Shown: in pieces, positions 40,967-50,687 of the stretch
How positions within the stretch are numbered: position 1 is the stretch's first letter
Layout: each line of letters starts with the position of its first letter
Source of the DNA: Gallionella sp.
Lineage (GTDB): Bacteria; Pseudomonadota; Gammaproteobacteria; Burkholderiales; Gallionellaceae
Reading direction: 5' to 3'
Length of the DNA: 64,000 bases
NCBI GenBank assembly: GCA_028714895.1
Contig: JAQTLM010000001.1
Coordinates: 124,001 to 188,000, forward strand
Translations under genes and position numbers: made by a program
The notes under the pieces: model-generated
Databases searched by the model: none
What the model was told of the DNA's origin: nothing
The model's input: the letters and a program-made list of their open reading frames with translations, nothing else

Positions 40967-42187
40967 TCACCCAACTGCTTGGCCCATCTTGAATATTGGC
41001 AGATACATCGCCACCACCATGCCGCCGATGAGCGTGCCAAGCACTACCATGATGACAGGCTCCATCAGGCTGGACAGTGCCTCCACTGCGTCGTCCACTT
41101 CGGCCTCGTAAAAATCGGCTACCTTGCTTAGCATGGAATCCAGCGAACCGGCCTCTTCGCCAATCGCGACCATTTGCAACACCATGCTCGGGAATACCTC
41201 GGTATTTTGCATGGCCACGGTCAGGCTGTTGCCGGTGGTGACCTCGCGTTGGATATATTTTGTGGCGTCAAAATACACCGCATTGCCCGCCGCTCCTGCT
41301 ACCGAATCAAAAGCTTCGACCAGAGGCACACCGGCGGCGAACATGGTGGCAAGGGTACGTGCCCAGCGCGCTATGCTGGCCTTGCGCACCAGTTCGCCAA
41401 AAACGGGTATTTTCAGCAGTAACCGGTCCATGACCGCCTGCATCTTTTTGCTGCGCTTCCAAAAATAGAAGAAAGTGTAGAAGCCGCCGCCAATCCCGCC
41501 AAAGATCGCCCACCACCACTTAACGAAGAAGTCTGAAATGCCCATGATGATCAATGTTGGCGCCGGCAAATCCGCACCAAAGTTGGAGAACAGTTCCTTG
41601 AACGCGGGAATCACAAAAATCATGATTACGGCAGTGATAACGAAAGCGATAACGATGATGGAAACCGGGTAGAACAACGCGGATTTGATCTTGCTCTTGA
41701 TGGCCTGGATTTTTTCCTTGTAGGTCGCCAGCCGATCCAGCAAGGTGTCCAGGATACCCGCCGCCTCGCCTGCGCCGACCAGATTGCAATACAGCTCGTC
41801 GAAATATAGCGGATATTTTTTGAAGGCCTGCTGCAGGCTGCTGCCGGTTTCCACATCGGTTTTGATATCGAATAGCAATTTTGCCACGGAGGGATTGCTG
41901 TGTCCCTTGCCGACAATGTCGAATGCCTGCAACAGGGGTACACCGGATTTCATCATGGTGGCAAGCTGGCGGGTGAACAGCGAGATGTCTTTTTCAGAGA
42001 CTTTTTGACTGCTGCTGCGCAGCTTTTTTACCTTTGAAACGTTGATCCCCTGGCGGCGCAGATGGGCGGACACGCTGGCCTCGCCGGGCGCGCGCATCTC
42101 GCCTTTGACCAGCTTGCCGGTTTTGTCCTTGCCTTCCCAGAGATAGGAATATTCTTTTGCCTTTGCGGCTTTCGGTGCAACAGCCAT
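40967..42187 (-). CDS. pilC: Type IV pilus inner-membrane platform protein PilC
   Basis: Platform protein of the pilus assembly machine (GspF family). The 406-residue protein has a soluble N-terminal region (YLWEGKDKTGKLVKGEMRA), two GspF domains with FTRQLATMMKSGVPLLQAF and RWARTLATMFAAGVPLVEAF, and three membrane helices. pilD follows. The assembly ATPase pilB, which usually precedes pilC, is not here; a CorC-type gene takes its place. Confidence 0.95.
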   Translation of the reverse strand: MAVAPKAAKAKEYSYLWEGKDKTGKLVKGEMRAPGEASVSAHLRRQGINVSKVKKLRSSSQKVSEKDISLFTRQLATMMKSGVPLLQAFDIVGKGHSNPSVAKLLFDIKTDVETGSSLQQAFKKYPLYFDELYCNLVGAGEAAGILDTLLDRLATYKEKIQAIKSKIKSALFYPVSIIVIAFVITAVIMIFVIPAFKELFSNFGADLPAPTLIIMGISDFFVKWWWAIFGGIGGGFYTFFYFWKRSKKMQAVMDRLLLKIPVFGELVRKASIARWARTLATMFAAGVPLVEAFDSVAGAAGNAVYFDATKYIQREVTTGNSLTVAMQNTEVFPSMVLQMVAIGEEAGSLDSMLSKVADFYEAEVDDAVEALSSLMEPVIMVVLGTLIGGMVVAMYLPIFKMGQAVG

Positions 42188-42280
42188 AGCGTCTCCCTTG
42201 GGTCACCCTCTAATGTTGACGGGCATGATGCCGAGCTTTATGCCTCTTGTAAAGCAGTAGAGGCGATTCACGGATCGCGC

Positions 42281-43558
42281 CTACCGCTTGTTCGTCTGCG
42301 CCGGAAAAATACGCGCCACCTTTACGATGCGATCCTGTGTCTGGATGATCTCTATCGGATAACCCGCAATTTTCAGGCTGATGCCGGCCTCGGGCATATC
42401 CTCGAGGTGTTCTAGAATCAGGCCATTCAGCGTTTTCGCGCTGTCCAGCGGCAGGTGTAATCCCAGCTTGCGGTTCAGCTCGCGCAGGCTGCTGCCGCCT
42501 TCCAGCAGGATGCTGCCATCTTCCTGGCGCAGGAATTTTCCGGTTTGCGCGGGGGATTGGGTGGTGAATTCCCCGACGATTTCTTCCAGGATGTTTTCAA
42601 GCGTCACCAGGCCAAGCAACTCGCCGTATTCATCTACCACCAGCCCAAGCCGCGCGTGGCGTTCCTGAAACTGCTGTAGCTGCTTGAGCAGCGGCGTGTC
42701 GGAGGGGGTGAAATAGGGCTCATTGAGTATTTCGCGCAGTTGTGCCACATCCAGCGCCGCCTCCTGAAGCAAGGCAGGTACGCGCTTGATGTGCAGGATG
42801 CCGATGATGTTGCTGGGTGTGTCGGCATAAACCGGCAGCAATGTGTGATGGCAGGTAATGATTTGCTGGCGCAATTCGTTTGCGCCGGCGTTGATGTCCA
42901 ATGCCTCGATCTGGTTGCGCGGAATCATCACGTCGTTCACGGTGATGCGTTCCAGATCGACCAGATTCAGCAGCATCTTCTGGTGCTTGCGCGGCAGGAA
43001 ATGCTCCGCATCCAATACCAGTCCGCGCAATTCTTCCAGCGTCATTTTTTGCTTGCTTTGATCCGTTTGGATATCGATTCTAAGCAGCCAAAGCAGTCCG
43101 CGCACAATCGCGGTCGCAACCGAAACGACCGGGTAAAACAACATGATCAGCGGGGAGAGCAAGTAGCTGGAAGGCAACGCGATACGTTCGGGGTGGCTGG
43201 CGGCAATGATCTTCGGCATGATTTCGCTGAACACCAGTATCACGAAAGCGATAGCAAGCGTGCCGATCATCATGGCCAGTTCGTTATGCCCGTATAGGCG
43301 CAGGATGATAATTTCGGTCAGCGTGGCGGCTGCCACATTGAGCAGCGTATTGCCGAGCAGGATAGAGCCGAGCAGCTTGTCTACTTTGCCCAGCAATTCA
43401 GCGGTGAGCTTGGCACTTTTGTTGCCCTTGCGTACCAGGTGATTGAGGCGATGGCGGTTGATCGCCATCATGCTGGTTTCCGAGCCGGAAAAAAACCCGC
43501 TGAAAATGAGCAGCAGTATTAAGAAGCCAAGCAGCGTTAGCAGTGAAAAATCGTCCAA
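42281..43558 (-). CDS. CNNM/CorC-type membrane protein with CBS domains
   Basis: DUF21 - CBS pair - CorC_HlyC architecture, a family linked to Mg/Co efflux and membrane integrity. The 425-residue protein has a hydrophobic N-terminal half (GFFSGSETSMMAINRHRL), two CBS motifs in the middle (NDVMIPRNQIEALDI; LGLVVDEYGELLGLVTLENI) and a C-terminal CorC domain. The length fits YfjD-like proteins. It lies between lgt and pilC on the same strand. The transported ion is uncertain. Confidence 0.9.
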   Translation of the reverse strand: MDDFSLLTLLGFLILLLIFSGFFSGSETSMMAINRHRLNHLVRKGNKSAKLTAELLGKVDKLLGSILLGNTLLNVAAATLTEIIILRLYGHNELAMMIGTLAIAFVILVFSEIMPKIIAASHPERIALPSSYLLSPLIMLFYPVVSVATAIVRGLLWLLRIDIQTDQSKQKMTLEELRGLVLDAEHFLPRKHQKMLLNLVDLERITVNDVMIPRNQIEALDINAGANELRQQIITCHHTLLPVYADTPSNIIGILHIKRVPALLQEAALDVAQLREILNEPYFTPSDTPLLKQLQQFQERHARLGLVVDEYGELLGLVTLENILEEIVGEFTTQSPAQTGKFLRQEDGSILLEGGSSLRELNRKLGLHLPLDSAKTLNGLILEHLEDMPEAGISLKIAGYPIEIIQTQDRIVKVARIFPAQTNKR

Positions 43559-43623
43559 GGTTTACGATGGTCGTATGCGGTGTTTGAGTATCGTAGAGGG
43601 CAGCCACAAGTGTCAAGGCAATA

Positions 43624-44412
43624 TCAGGGTGTTTGTACGCTGCGCTTGCTCCAAATTAGCATGGCTATTCCTGCAATAACCATTGGCAAACTCAGCCACT
43701 GCCCCATGCTCATGCCCAATGACAACAAGCCGAGAAAATCATCCGGTTCGCGGCTGAACTCCGCAATAAAACGGAAGCTGCCATAACCGATCAGGAATAC
43801 CCCGGATACTGCACCGACGGGGCGCGGCTTGCGCGCATACAGCCACAGCAACACGAACAGCAATAGGCCTTCCAGCGCGAATTCATAAAGCTGCGATGGA
43901 TGGCGCGGCAGGTTGTCCACTCTGGGGAAAATCATCGCCCACGGCACGTCGGTCGGCCTTCCCCACAATTCGCCGTTGATGAAATTGCCGAGTCGGCCAA
44001 ATGCCAGTCCGGGCGGCACCAGCGGGGCGATGAAGTCGGTCAGTTGCAGCCAGCGCAAATTCCGTTTATAGGCGAGCCATGCCATCGCCACCAGCACGCC
44101 GAGAAAGCCGCCATGAAACGACATGCCGCCTTGCCACACCGCAAAAATTTCCAGCGGATGGTCGAGGTAATAAGAGGCTTTGTAAAAAAATACATAGCCC
44201 AGTCGGCCGCCGAGGATTACGCCGAGTACGCCATAGAACAACAGGTCGTCGAGCAGTTTGGTGTTGATCTGCGGATGGTTCAGCACGGCGATACGTTTGC
44301 GCCCCAGCCACAGGAATGTCATGAAGCCGGCGAGATACATCAGCCCGTACCAGTGAATGGCAAGCGGGCCGAGTTGCACGGCGACGGGGTTGAATTGTGG
44401 ATGAACAAGCAT
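43624..44412 (-). CDS. lgt: Prolipoprotein diacylglyceryl transferase
   Basis: Adds diacylglycerol to the lipobox cysteine of prolipoproteins, including LptE and the cytochrome lipoproteins in this window. From the ATG at 44412 the 262-residue protein begins [21 protein letters not shown] and has the Lgt signature [20 protein letters not shown] and [13 protein letters not shown]. Seven membrane helices are expected. An upstream Met would translate repeat sequence. Confidence 0.96.
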   Translation of the reverse strand: MLVHPQFNPVAVQLGPLAIHWYGLMYLAGFMTFLWLGRKRIAVLNHPQINTKLLDDLLFYGVLGVILGGRLGYVFFYKASYYLDHPLEIFAVWQGGMSFHGGFLGVLVAMAWLAYKRNLRWLQLTDFIAPLVPPGLAFGRLGNFINGELWGRPTDVPWAMIFPRVDNLPRHPSQLYEFALEGLLLFVLLWLYARKPRPVGAVSGVFLIGYGSFRFIAEFSREPDDFLGLLSLGMSMGQWLSLPMVIAGIAMLIWSKRSVQTP

Positions 44413-44447
44413 GGATAAAACCTCTGCACAACTGCTGATAAAACAAC

Positions 44448-44492
44448 TAGCCATCTGACTAAGTTGGCAAACTACGCCAACCAAGCCATTGG
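44448..44492. repeat. Dispersed repeat module upstream of ilvD/lgt
   Basis: This 45-bp segment is the reverse complement of 63065-63109 with only two mismatches, showing a mobile or recombining repeat family. The 270-bp gap between lgt and ilvD holds no convincing gene; a further palindrome gtacaaaagtac lies at about 44540. Confidence 0.7.
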
Positions 44493-44681
44493 TTATGCGC
44501 TTGTTGATGCTGCGTTAAAAAATGGTTCAAAATCCTCATGTACAAAAGTACATTCCGGTTTCTCACCATTTTTTGCCTTGCCTCAACTGCGCTCGCTACG
44601 TTGCGCTGAGGTTTTATGGTGGAATCGGTTAAAATTGGCAGCTTAATTATACGTGCGCTTTAACCACAACGAGGAAATAAC

Positions 44682-46529
44682 ATGCCCGCTTACCGTTCCC
44701 GCACTTCCACGCATGGCCGCAACATGGCCGGCGCACGCGCCCTGTGGCGCGCCACCGGTATGACTGAAGGCGATTTCGGTAAGCCGATCATCGCGATCTC
44801 CAACTCGTTCACCCAATTCGTGCCCGGTCACGTGCACCTCAAGGACATGGGGCAGCTGGTGGCGCGCGAGATCGAGAAGGCGGGCGGTATCGCCAAGGAG
44901 TTCAACACCATCGCGGTGGATGACGGTATCGCGATGGGGCATGCCGGCATGCTGTATTCGCTGCCCTCCCGCGAACTGATTGCCGACAGCGTGGAATACA
45001 TGGTCAACGCGCATTGCGCCGACGCGCTGGTGTGCATCTCCAACTGCGACAAGATCACACCGGGCATGGTGATGGCGGCGATGCGCCTGAACATTCCGGT
45101 GGTGTTCGTCTCCGGCGGGCCGATGGAAGCGGGAAAAGTCAGCTGGCAGGGCAAGACCAAGGGACTGGATCTGGTGGATGCGATGGTCGCGGCCGCCGAC
45201 AGCCATTGCAGCGATGAAGAATTGGATGCCATCGAGCGTTCCGCCTGCCCGACTTGCGGCTCCTGCTCCGGCATGTTCACCGCCAATTCGATGAACTGCC
45301 TGACCGAGGTGCTGGGTCTGTCGCTGCCCGGCAACGGCACTTTGGTGGCGACCCATGCCGAGCGCAAGCAGCTGTTTTTGCGTGCCGGACGTTTGATCGT
45401 CGAATTGTGCAGGCGTTATTACGAGCAGGACGACGCCTCGGTGCTGCCGCGTTCCATCGCCACGTTCGAAGCGTTCGAGAATGCGATGACGCTGGATATT
45501 TCGATGGGAGGCTCGACCAATACCGTGCTGCATATGCTGGCAATCGCGCAGGAAGCAGAAGTGGATTTCACGATGCAGGACATGGACCGGCTGTCGCGCC
45601 ATGTGCCGACCCTGTGCAAGGTTGCGCCCAACTCCGAATATCATATGGAAGACGTGCATCGCGCCGGCGGCATACCGGCGATCCTGGGCGAACTGGACCG
45701 CGCCGGGCTGTTGCACGCCGACGCCGGAACGATACACAGCCCGACCTTGCGTGCTGGCCTGCAACAATGGGACATCGTGCAAACCACTGACGAGGCGGTG
45801 AAGAAATTCTTCCGCGCGGCACCCGGCGGGATTGTCACCACTCTCGCTTTCTCGCAATCCATGCACTATCCCGAGTTGGATGCCGACCGCAGCAACGGCT
45901 GCATCCGCGACAAGGCACATGCTTACAGCCAGGACGGCGGACTGGCGGTGTTGTACGGCAATATCGCCATAGACGGCTGCATCGTGAAAACCGCCGGTGT
46001 GGATGAGAGCATCCTGAAATTCACCGGGCGTGCACGCGTGTTTGAAAGCCAGGACGATGCGGTGGCAGCGATTCTTGCCGATCAAATCGTGGCAGGCGAT
46101 GTGGTGGTGATCCGCTATGAAGGACCAAAGGGCGGTCCGGGGATGCAGGAAATGCTCTACCCGACCAGCTACCTGAAATCGAAAGATTTGGGCACGGTGT
46201 GCGCATTGCTCACTGACGGACGTTTTTCCGGCGGGACCTCTGGCTTGAGCATCGGCCATGTCTCGCCGGAAGCCGCTCAGGGCGGTACGATCGGCTTGGT
46301 GGAAGAAGGAGATACTATTGAAATCGACATCCCACAACGCAGCATCACACTGGCGATTTCCGATACGGAAATGACGCGCCGCCGTGCCGCGATGGAGGCA
46401 AAAGGCAAAAAATCCTGGCGGCCTGCCAGCCGTGAACGCCACGTGTCCGCCGCACTCAGGGCTTACGCCGCAATGACCACTTCGGCCGACAAGGGCGCGG
46501 TACGCGATGTGACGCAGGTGGAACGCTGA
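44682..46529 (+). CDS. ilvD: Dihydroxy-acid dehydratase
   Basis: Third step of isoleucine/valine synthesis, an Fe-S enzyme. The 615-residue protein starts [20 protein letters not shown] and has the cluster cysteines in [12 protein letters not shown] and [18 protein letters not shown], together with [14 protein letters not shown]. Length matches the E. coli-type enzyme. GAGG precedes the ATG. The mutarotase gene follows after 40 bp. Confidence 0.98.
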   Translation: MPAYRSRTSTHGRNMAGARALWRATGMTEGDFGKPIIAISNSFTQFVPGHVHLKDMGQLVAREIEKAGGIAKEFNTIAVDDGIAMGHAGMLYSLPSRELIADSVEYMVNAHCADALVCISNCDKITPGMVMAAMRLNIPVVFVSGGPMEAGKVSWQGKTKGLDLVDAMVAAADSHCSDEELDAIERSACPTCGSCSGMFTANSMNCLTEVLGLSLPGNGTLVATHAERKQLFLRAGRLIVELCRRYYEQDDASVLPRSIATFEAFENAMTLDISMGGSTNTVLHMLAIAQEAEVDFTMQDMDRLSRHVPTLCKVAPNSEYHMEDVHRAGGIPAILGELDRAGLLHADAGTIHSPTLRAGLQQWDIVQTTDEAVKKFFRAAPGGIVTTLAFSQSMHYPELDADRSNGCIRDKAHAYSQDGGLAVLYGNIAIDGCIVKTAGVDESILKFTGRARVFESQDDAVAAILADQIVAGDVVVIRYEGPKGGPGMQEMLYPTSYLKSKDLGTVCALLTDGRFSGGTSGLSIGHVSPEAAQGGTIGLVEEGDTIEIDIPQRSITLAISDTEMTRRRAAMEAKGKKSWRPASRERHVSAALRAYAAMTTSADKGAVRDVTQVER

Positions 46530-46569
46530 CAGGTTTAGCGGGAGCGGCTACAAATTTAAGGGGATAAGC

Positions 46570-47523
46570 ATGACCACGGCGCAGCAATTGAACGCGCAAT
46601 TCGGCATCGACGGGCAACTAGGTTTTTTTGAGCATGCCAGCGGCCTGATCGTCGCGGAAATCGGCAATGCGCAAGCAACGGCATCGCTGTGTTTGCAGGG
46701 TGCGCACCTGATGACTTGGCAACCCCGAAGCCAGCCCGTGCCGGTGCTGTGGTTGTCGCGTGATGCCAAACTGGCGATGGGTAAGTCGATACGCGGCGGT
46801 GTGCCGGTATGCTGGCCGTGGTTCGGCGCGCATGCTTCCGAACCCGGCTTTGCGAGCTTTCGCCTTGCGGCGAAATGCCTGCTTACCCCGCTTCCCGCCC
46901 ACGGCTATGCACGCACTGTACCCTGGCAAGTGGTTGAATCCGGCATTGAGCCGGATGGCGCGACACGCCTGACGCTACGCTTGGTCGAAAGCGAGAAAAC
47001 ACGAGCGCAGTGGCCGCATTCCTGCACACTCGATCTGACCGTGATCGTCGGCGAAAGAATGCGTATGGAACTGACCACCGAAAATATCGGAGAATCCGAT
47101 TTTGTGATTAGCGAAGCCTTGCATGCTTATTTCCGCATCGGAGACATCGGCGCGGTGCGCGTGACCGGTTTGGCAGGCTGCGATTACTGGGACAAAGTGG
47201 GCGTCTCGACGCTCAAAAAACAAGATGGCATAATTCGATTTACGGGCGAAACCGACCGCGTGTATATCAACACCGCCGCAGAGTGTTTGATTGAGGACGA
47301 CAGGCTGAAGCGGTGCATTCATGTCGCCAAGTCCGGCAGCCTTTCCACCGTAGTATGGACACCGTGGACGGCAAAGGCCGACAGAATGGGCGACTTGGGG
47401 CAGCCGGATGGCTGGCGCGAAATGCTGTGCGTGGAATCGGCCAATGCCATTGAGAATGCCGTCAAGGTCGCGGCGGGAACCCGGCATACGCTTATAGTAG
47501 AATACCGCGCCGAATCGTTGTAG
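46570..47523 (+). CDS. D-hexose-6-phosphate mutarotase (YeaD-like)
   Basis: Aldose-1-epimerase superfamily enzyme interconverting anomers of hexose 6-phosphates. The 317-residue protein has the family pattern LQGAHLMTWQP, IRGGVPVCWPWFG, HGYARTVPW and the catalytic-region ISEALHAYFRIGD. Cytoplasmic. A degenerate copy of its 3' end occurs at about 61575-61711 in front of another cytochrome c gene (see findings). The cytochrome lipoprotein gene at 47558 follows. Confidence 0.92.
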   Translation: MTTAQQLNAQFGIDGQLGFFEHASGLIVAEIGNAQATASLCLQGAHLMTWQPRSQPVPVLWLSRDAKLAMGKSIRGGVPVCWPWFGAHASEPGFASFRLAAKCLLTPLPAHGYARTVPWQVVESGIEPDGATRLTLRLVESEKTRAQWPHSCTLDLTVIVGERMRMELTTENIGESDFVISEALHAYFRIGDIGAVRVTGLAGCDYWDKVGVSTLKKQDGIIRFTGETDRVYINTAAECLIEDDRLKRCIHVAKSGSLSTVVWTPWTAKADRMGDLGQPDGWREMLCVESANAIENAVKVAAGTRHTLIVEYRAESL

Positions 47524-47557
47524 TTTTTTAAATCAAAAAACAGAAACAAGGAGAATC

Positions 47558-47890
47558 ATGCGTACACGAAATATCTTGCTGGCATCGTTGTTGATTGCGC
47601 TGTACGGCTGCCAGCCGGACACATCCAACAAGCCTGCCGCATGGCAATTGGCGGACAAAACCGGATGCTTTCAATGTCATATAACCGGCAAGAATTTGCT
47701 TGGCCCGGCATGGCAGTCTGTGTCCGAGCGATATAGAAACAACCCGGATGCCGAAGCACACTTGATGAACAAGATACTCAATGGCGGCGGCGGAGCATGG
47801 ATCGATAAAGAAATGCCGGCCTATGCGGAAGACTTGCTCACCGAAGCAAATCGCAAGATTTTGGTTAAATATATTATGTCGTTGAAATAA
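47558..47890 (+). CDS. Monoheme cytochrome c lipoprotein
   Basis: A small class I cytochrome c anchored as a lipoprotein. The 110-residue precursor has a signal peptide ending in lipobox ALYGC, then a short linker and one heme motif CFQCH with GPAW downstream and a C-terminal helix; the likely distal Met is in KEMPAY. AAGGAG precedes the ATG. Its N-terminus (MRTRNILLASLLIALYGCQP) is nearly the same as that of the lipoprotein at 61743. It probably shuttles electrons in the periplasm; partners are unknown. Confidence 0.92.
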   Translation: MRTRNILLASLLIALYGCQPDTSNKPAAWQLADKTGCFQCHITGKNLLGPAWQSVSERYRNNPDAEAHLMNKILNGGGGAWIDKEMPAYAEDLLTEANRKILVKYIMSLK

Positions 47891-47939
47891 ACCGGGGCAG
47901 ATTCACTTCTGCAGTGCAATTGGGGTTCTCGATCATGAA

Positions 47940-47974
47940 TAGGGGCGCGGCGCGCCGTGCCCCTACCGTTTTTA
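47940..47974 (+). terminator. Hairpin with T-run between convergent genes
   Basis: taggggcgcgg and ccgtgccccta pair over 11 bp with one mismatch, followed by ccgttttta. It probably terminates the cytochrome lipoprotein transcript. Confidence 0.5.
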
Positions 47975-48781
47975 CGGCAGCTTTCGCGCGAGACGCAAGC
48001 CGATGGTGCTGTAACGGAAATCAGACTCGCTCCCGCCTCGTTTAGCCGCAGGCTGAGCATAACTCCAGGAGCCGCCGCGAGGCACATGCAAAGTGCTATC
48101 CCCTTGCCACGCGCTGCCATCCGCGGGGGCATCCTTGTAGCTGTCGTGATAGACGTCCTCCACCCATTCCCACACGTTGCCGCTCATGTCGTACAAGCCC
48201 CAGGCATTGGCTTGCTTGGTTGCGACCGGATTGGTCGACTTGCCGCTATTACCCGCCGGTTTTGCCAACCCGCCATACCAGCCAACGCTGTCCAGATTGT
48301 CGCTGCCGCAGTAGGTGTGTGTGCCTCCCGCGCGGCAGGCGTATTCCCATTCCGCTTCGCTCGGCAGGCGGTATTGCTTGCCGGTTTTTGCATTGAGCTT
48401 CTCGATGAACGCCTGGGCATCGTCCCAGTTCACCTGCTCAACCGGGCAATTGTCGCCACAGCTGGCAAACTTGCTGGGGTTGTTGCCCATAATCGCTTTC
48501 CATTGGCCTTGCGTGACTTCGGTCTTGCCTATCGCAAAGGCGCGGCTGAGGGTTACGCGGTGTACGGGCATTTCATTTGGATCGCCTTTGTTCGAGCCCA
48601 TATCGAAACTCCCCGCCGGGATCACCACCATCTCGGGGCAGTCAGCACAGTCCTTGAAAATCTTGCCAGCCGGCATGCTGGCGCCACCTTTTTCTTTTGC
48701 AGACGGTTTGCGCTCATCTTTGGCGTGAGCCTGAAGCGAGATAAATGCCAGTACCATCAAGATAATTCTTAACACCTTCAC
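47972..48781 (-). CDS. Exported formylglycine-generating-enzyme-family (SUMF1-fold) protein
   Basis: SUMF1/FGE-fold proteins include sulfatase-activating oxidases and many non-enzymatic relatives. The 269-residue precursor has a signal peptide (MKVLRIILMVLAFISLQAHA), then the FGE pattern MVVIPAGSFDMGSNKGDPNE, IGKTEVTQGQWKAIMG, RLPSEAEWEYACRAGG and NVWEWVEDVYHDSY. It starts with GTG at 48781, with AGGAG 6 nt upstream. No sulfatase gene is in the window. It follows the cytochrome operon on the same strand after 154 bp and could act on it, but that is speculation. Confidence 0.88.
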   Translation of the reverse strand: MKVLRIILMVLAFISLQAHAKDERKPSAKEKGGASMPAGKIFKDCADCPEMVVIPAGSFDMGSNKGDPNEMPVHRVTLSRAFAIGKTEVTQGQWKAIMGNNPSKFASCGDNCPVEQVNWDDAQAFIEKLNAKTGKQYRLPSEAEWEYACRAGGTHTYCGSDNLDSVGWYGGLAKPAGNSGKSTNPVATKQANAWGLYDMSGNVWEWVEDVYHDSYKDAPADGSAWQGDSTLHVPRGGSWSYAQPAAKRGGSESDFRYSTIGLRLARKLP

Positions 48782-48934
48782 TTTGTTCTCCTGTGGGTCA
48801 ATATCGTAGTGCTGTATTTTTGGCTCAGAGCCGTGGGTCGAGCCCTTGTTTTATCCGGCTCAACCGGCGCGATTTTACTACAGCTGGCGGCGCCATCAAA
48901 ATAGCAATGGTGGTTGCAGGTGTTGCTCCACTGC

Positions 48935-49147
48935 TTATCCTTCGTCCACTTCGGTAAAGGGACGCCGTCTGCCGCGAACCGCACCGATGGCGAACACGCA
49001 TACCCCCAATAAGATGAGGAGAAGGTATTCATAAGCAGGTATCCCGCCACGCAAGGTCAACAAGCTATCCAACACGCCCAGCACCATCAGGATAAAGCCC
49101 AATAGCCTGGTCTTCACGCCTTGCCTGTAGTACTCAGTTTCTTCCAT
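48935..49147 (-). CDS. Small two-helix membrane protein, last gene of the cytochrome operon
   Basis: Unknown function. The 70-residue product (start MEETEYYRQGVKTRLLGF) has two hydrophobic segments (about residues 14-30 and 42-60) joined by a short loop and a basic C-terminus with GAVRGRRRPF. It begins 19 bp after the ethylbenzene-dehydrogenase-type cytochrome gene on the same strand, suggesting a subunit or assembly role. The gap to the next gene (48782-48934) shows nothing. Confidence 0.7.
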   Translation of the reverse strand: MEETEYYRQGVKTRLLGFILMVLGVLDSLLTLRGGIPAYEYLLLILLGVCVFAIGAVRGRRRPFTEVDEG

Positions 49148-49166
49148 GGCATATCCATTTTGAGTA

Positions 49167-50687
49167 TCAGGCAGCGGGTTTTGTGGCGCTACGCGCCCAC
49201 CAGAGCAGACCGCCGGCAAACAGGCACATGACCATCAACGCCGTAATGAGAGGCCTGGATCCGGATGCCGGTTTCAGCAACAACCAGTACCAGGTAGTCA
49301 TGGTGTGCTTCGAACCCTTTTCGCTGTTATTGCTGCCGTCCCAGGCGGCAAATGCAACCGGGATGAAACGGCCCTCGGTGAGCTGTATGTCTTTTTCCGG
49401 CGAGGAAGTCATGAGCGGACGTGTTATCAACACCTTCCAGGTTCCGTCGCTATAACTCGCCTTTGCCTTGAGCCCGGCCACAGCAGCATCGCGTTTTTCG
49501 ATCTCCTTGAATCCGCGGCTGTTGACAAGGTTAATGCTCTCCGGTGCGTCCTTAGCCCCGCTCTTCCAATGCCAGATATTCACTGGATGAGCCGCATCGC
49601 CCATGCCGAAGTAAGGTTTCTGCATTCCTTTCGGGACCGTGACAGGCAGTTGCACTGCAACGCCGTCCTCCGCGATGGGCGCATCGGCAAGTTTCTCCGC
49701 GGCTTCGTCGCCGGGATTGCTTCGGGTGCGGTCGTCCCACTCCAGCAACATCGCAATCATCTGGTCGTTGTATAGCGCACGCACCGTGATAGTGTTATTG
49801 GAAGGCGTGAAAAAACGTTCCTCCGCGATGAGCTGCGGAACCAGGTAAAAAGTGCTCGGGGTGGCGTTTTCCCAGCGCGCATCATCCGGGGCATCGGGCA
49901 AATCTCCGTCCACCTTGTCTGCCTTGATGACGGTATTTCCCGCATCGACTTTCTTACCGGCCTTGGCCAGGGAGGCCACATAGTTGGCCACATGCCAGCG
50001 TTCCTCGATGGCGAGTTTCTTTTTGCTCTTGGGATCGGCGAAGGATGGCATCTCTGTGCCGGCAATACCGGTGGAAATGCGCGCGAAAATGTCTTTTGGA
50101 TCGTTGCCGCCAATGAAAGTCCATGGCTTGGTCAGGTTGCGCGGCCAAGTACGCTCACCGGCATCTCCCTTGAGTCGTTTGCTGGCGCTGCCCTTGCCGG
50201 ACTTGCCATGGCATTCCACGCAACGATCCCCTTCTTCATACAGCTTCCTACCCTTCTCGATGCTTTCTACCGAACTCGATATCCGGGTGCCGAAGTCAAC
50301 CTGCGCGCCGGGTGGTTTGTCGTAACCGGCGAAGGTCTTGACGTAAGCCACCAGGTTCCACATATCCCGTTCCGACAGCAAATCGCTCCAGCCCGGCATG
50401 GCGGTGCCCGGCATGCCGTCGCGTATCATGCGGAAGATGTCGTCATCATTGGGCACCATGTCTTCAAAGCTGGAAGATTTGATCTTGTAGTTGCCGGAGG
50501 TGAAATCCCTCGGCGGCGGGTTGAGCAGATATTTTGCTGCACCCGCACCGTCACCATCTGCACCGTGGCACCAGGTGCAGCGCTTGTCGTAAATCTCCTT
50601 GCCCTTAGCCGCATCGCCGGGTTTGGCCGCAGCCGTGCCTGCGAAAAGCAACCCGGCGCAGAAAGCCAAGAGAGTTAGCCTGTTCAT
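49167..50687 (-). CDS. Diheme cytochrome c fused to an ethylbenzene-dehydrogenase-type heme domain
   Basis: A 506-residue membrane-anchored periplasmic protein: signal peptide ending TAAAK, two cytochrome c domains with CTWCH (about residue 40) and CVECH (about residue 160), then a C-terminal domain (about 270-460) of the kind found in gamma subunits of ethylbenzene dehydrogenase and type II DMSO-reductase enzymes (EB_dh), and a final membrane anchor (LITALMVMCLFAGGLLWW). I start at the ATG at 50687, which overlaps the upstream stop by 4 bp; a GTG lies 6 nt upstream. No catalytic molybdoenzyme subunit is nearby, so it probably serves electron transfer to or from the CydA-like protein. Confidence 0.85.
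   Translation of the reverse strand: MNRLTLLAFCAGLLFAGTAAAKPGDAAKGKEIYDKRCTWCHGADGDGAGAAKYLLNPPPRDFTSGNYKIKSSSFEDMVPNDDDIFRMIRDGMPGTAMPGWSDLLSERDMWNLVAYVKTFAGYDKPPGAQVDFGTRISSSVESIEKGRKLYEEGDRCVECHGKSGKGSASKRLKGDAGERTWPRNLTKPWTFIGGNDPKDIFARISTGIAGTEMPSFADPKSKKKLAIEERWHVANYVASLAKAGKKVDAGNTVIKADKVDGDLPDAPDDARWENATPSTFYLVPQLIAEERFFTPSNNTITVRALYNDQMIAMLLEWDDRTRSNPGDEAAEKLADAPIAEDGVAVQLPVTVPKGMQKPYFGMGDAAHPVNIWHWKSGAKDAPESINLVNSRGFKEIEKRDAAVAGLKAKASYSDGTWKVLITRPLMTSSPEKDIQLTEGRFIPVAFAAWDGSNNSEKGSKHTMTTWYWLLLKPASGSRPLITALMVMCLFAGGLLWWARSATKPAA

Noticed and set aside
44643-46442. 599-residue minus-strand frame opposite ilvD
   Set aside because: Antisense shadow of ilvD, with low-complexity His/Gln/Arg composition and no recognisable domain.
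49167-50687. Nitrite or ethylbenzene oxidoreductase locus
   Set aside because: Only the gamma-like heme domain is present; no molybdopterin catalytic or Fe-S beta subunit gene is in the window.
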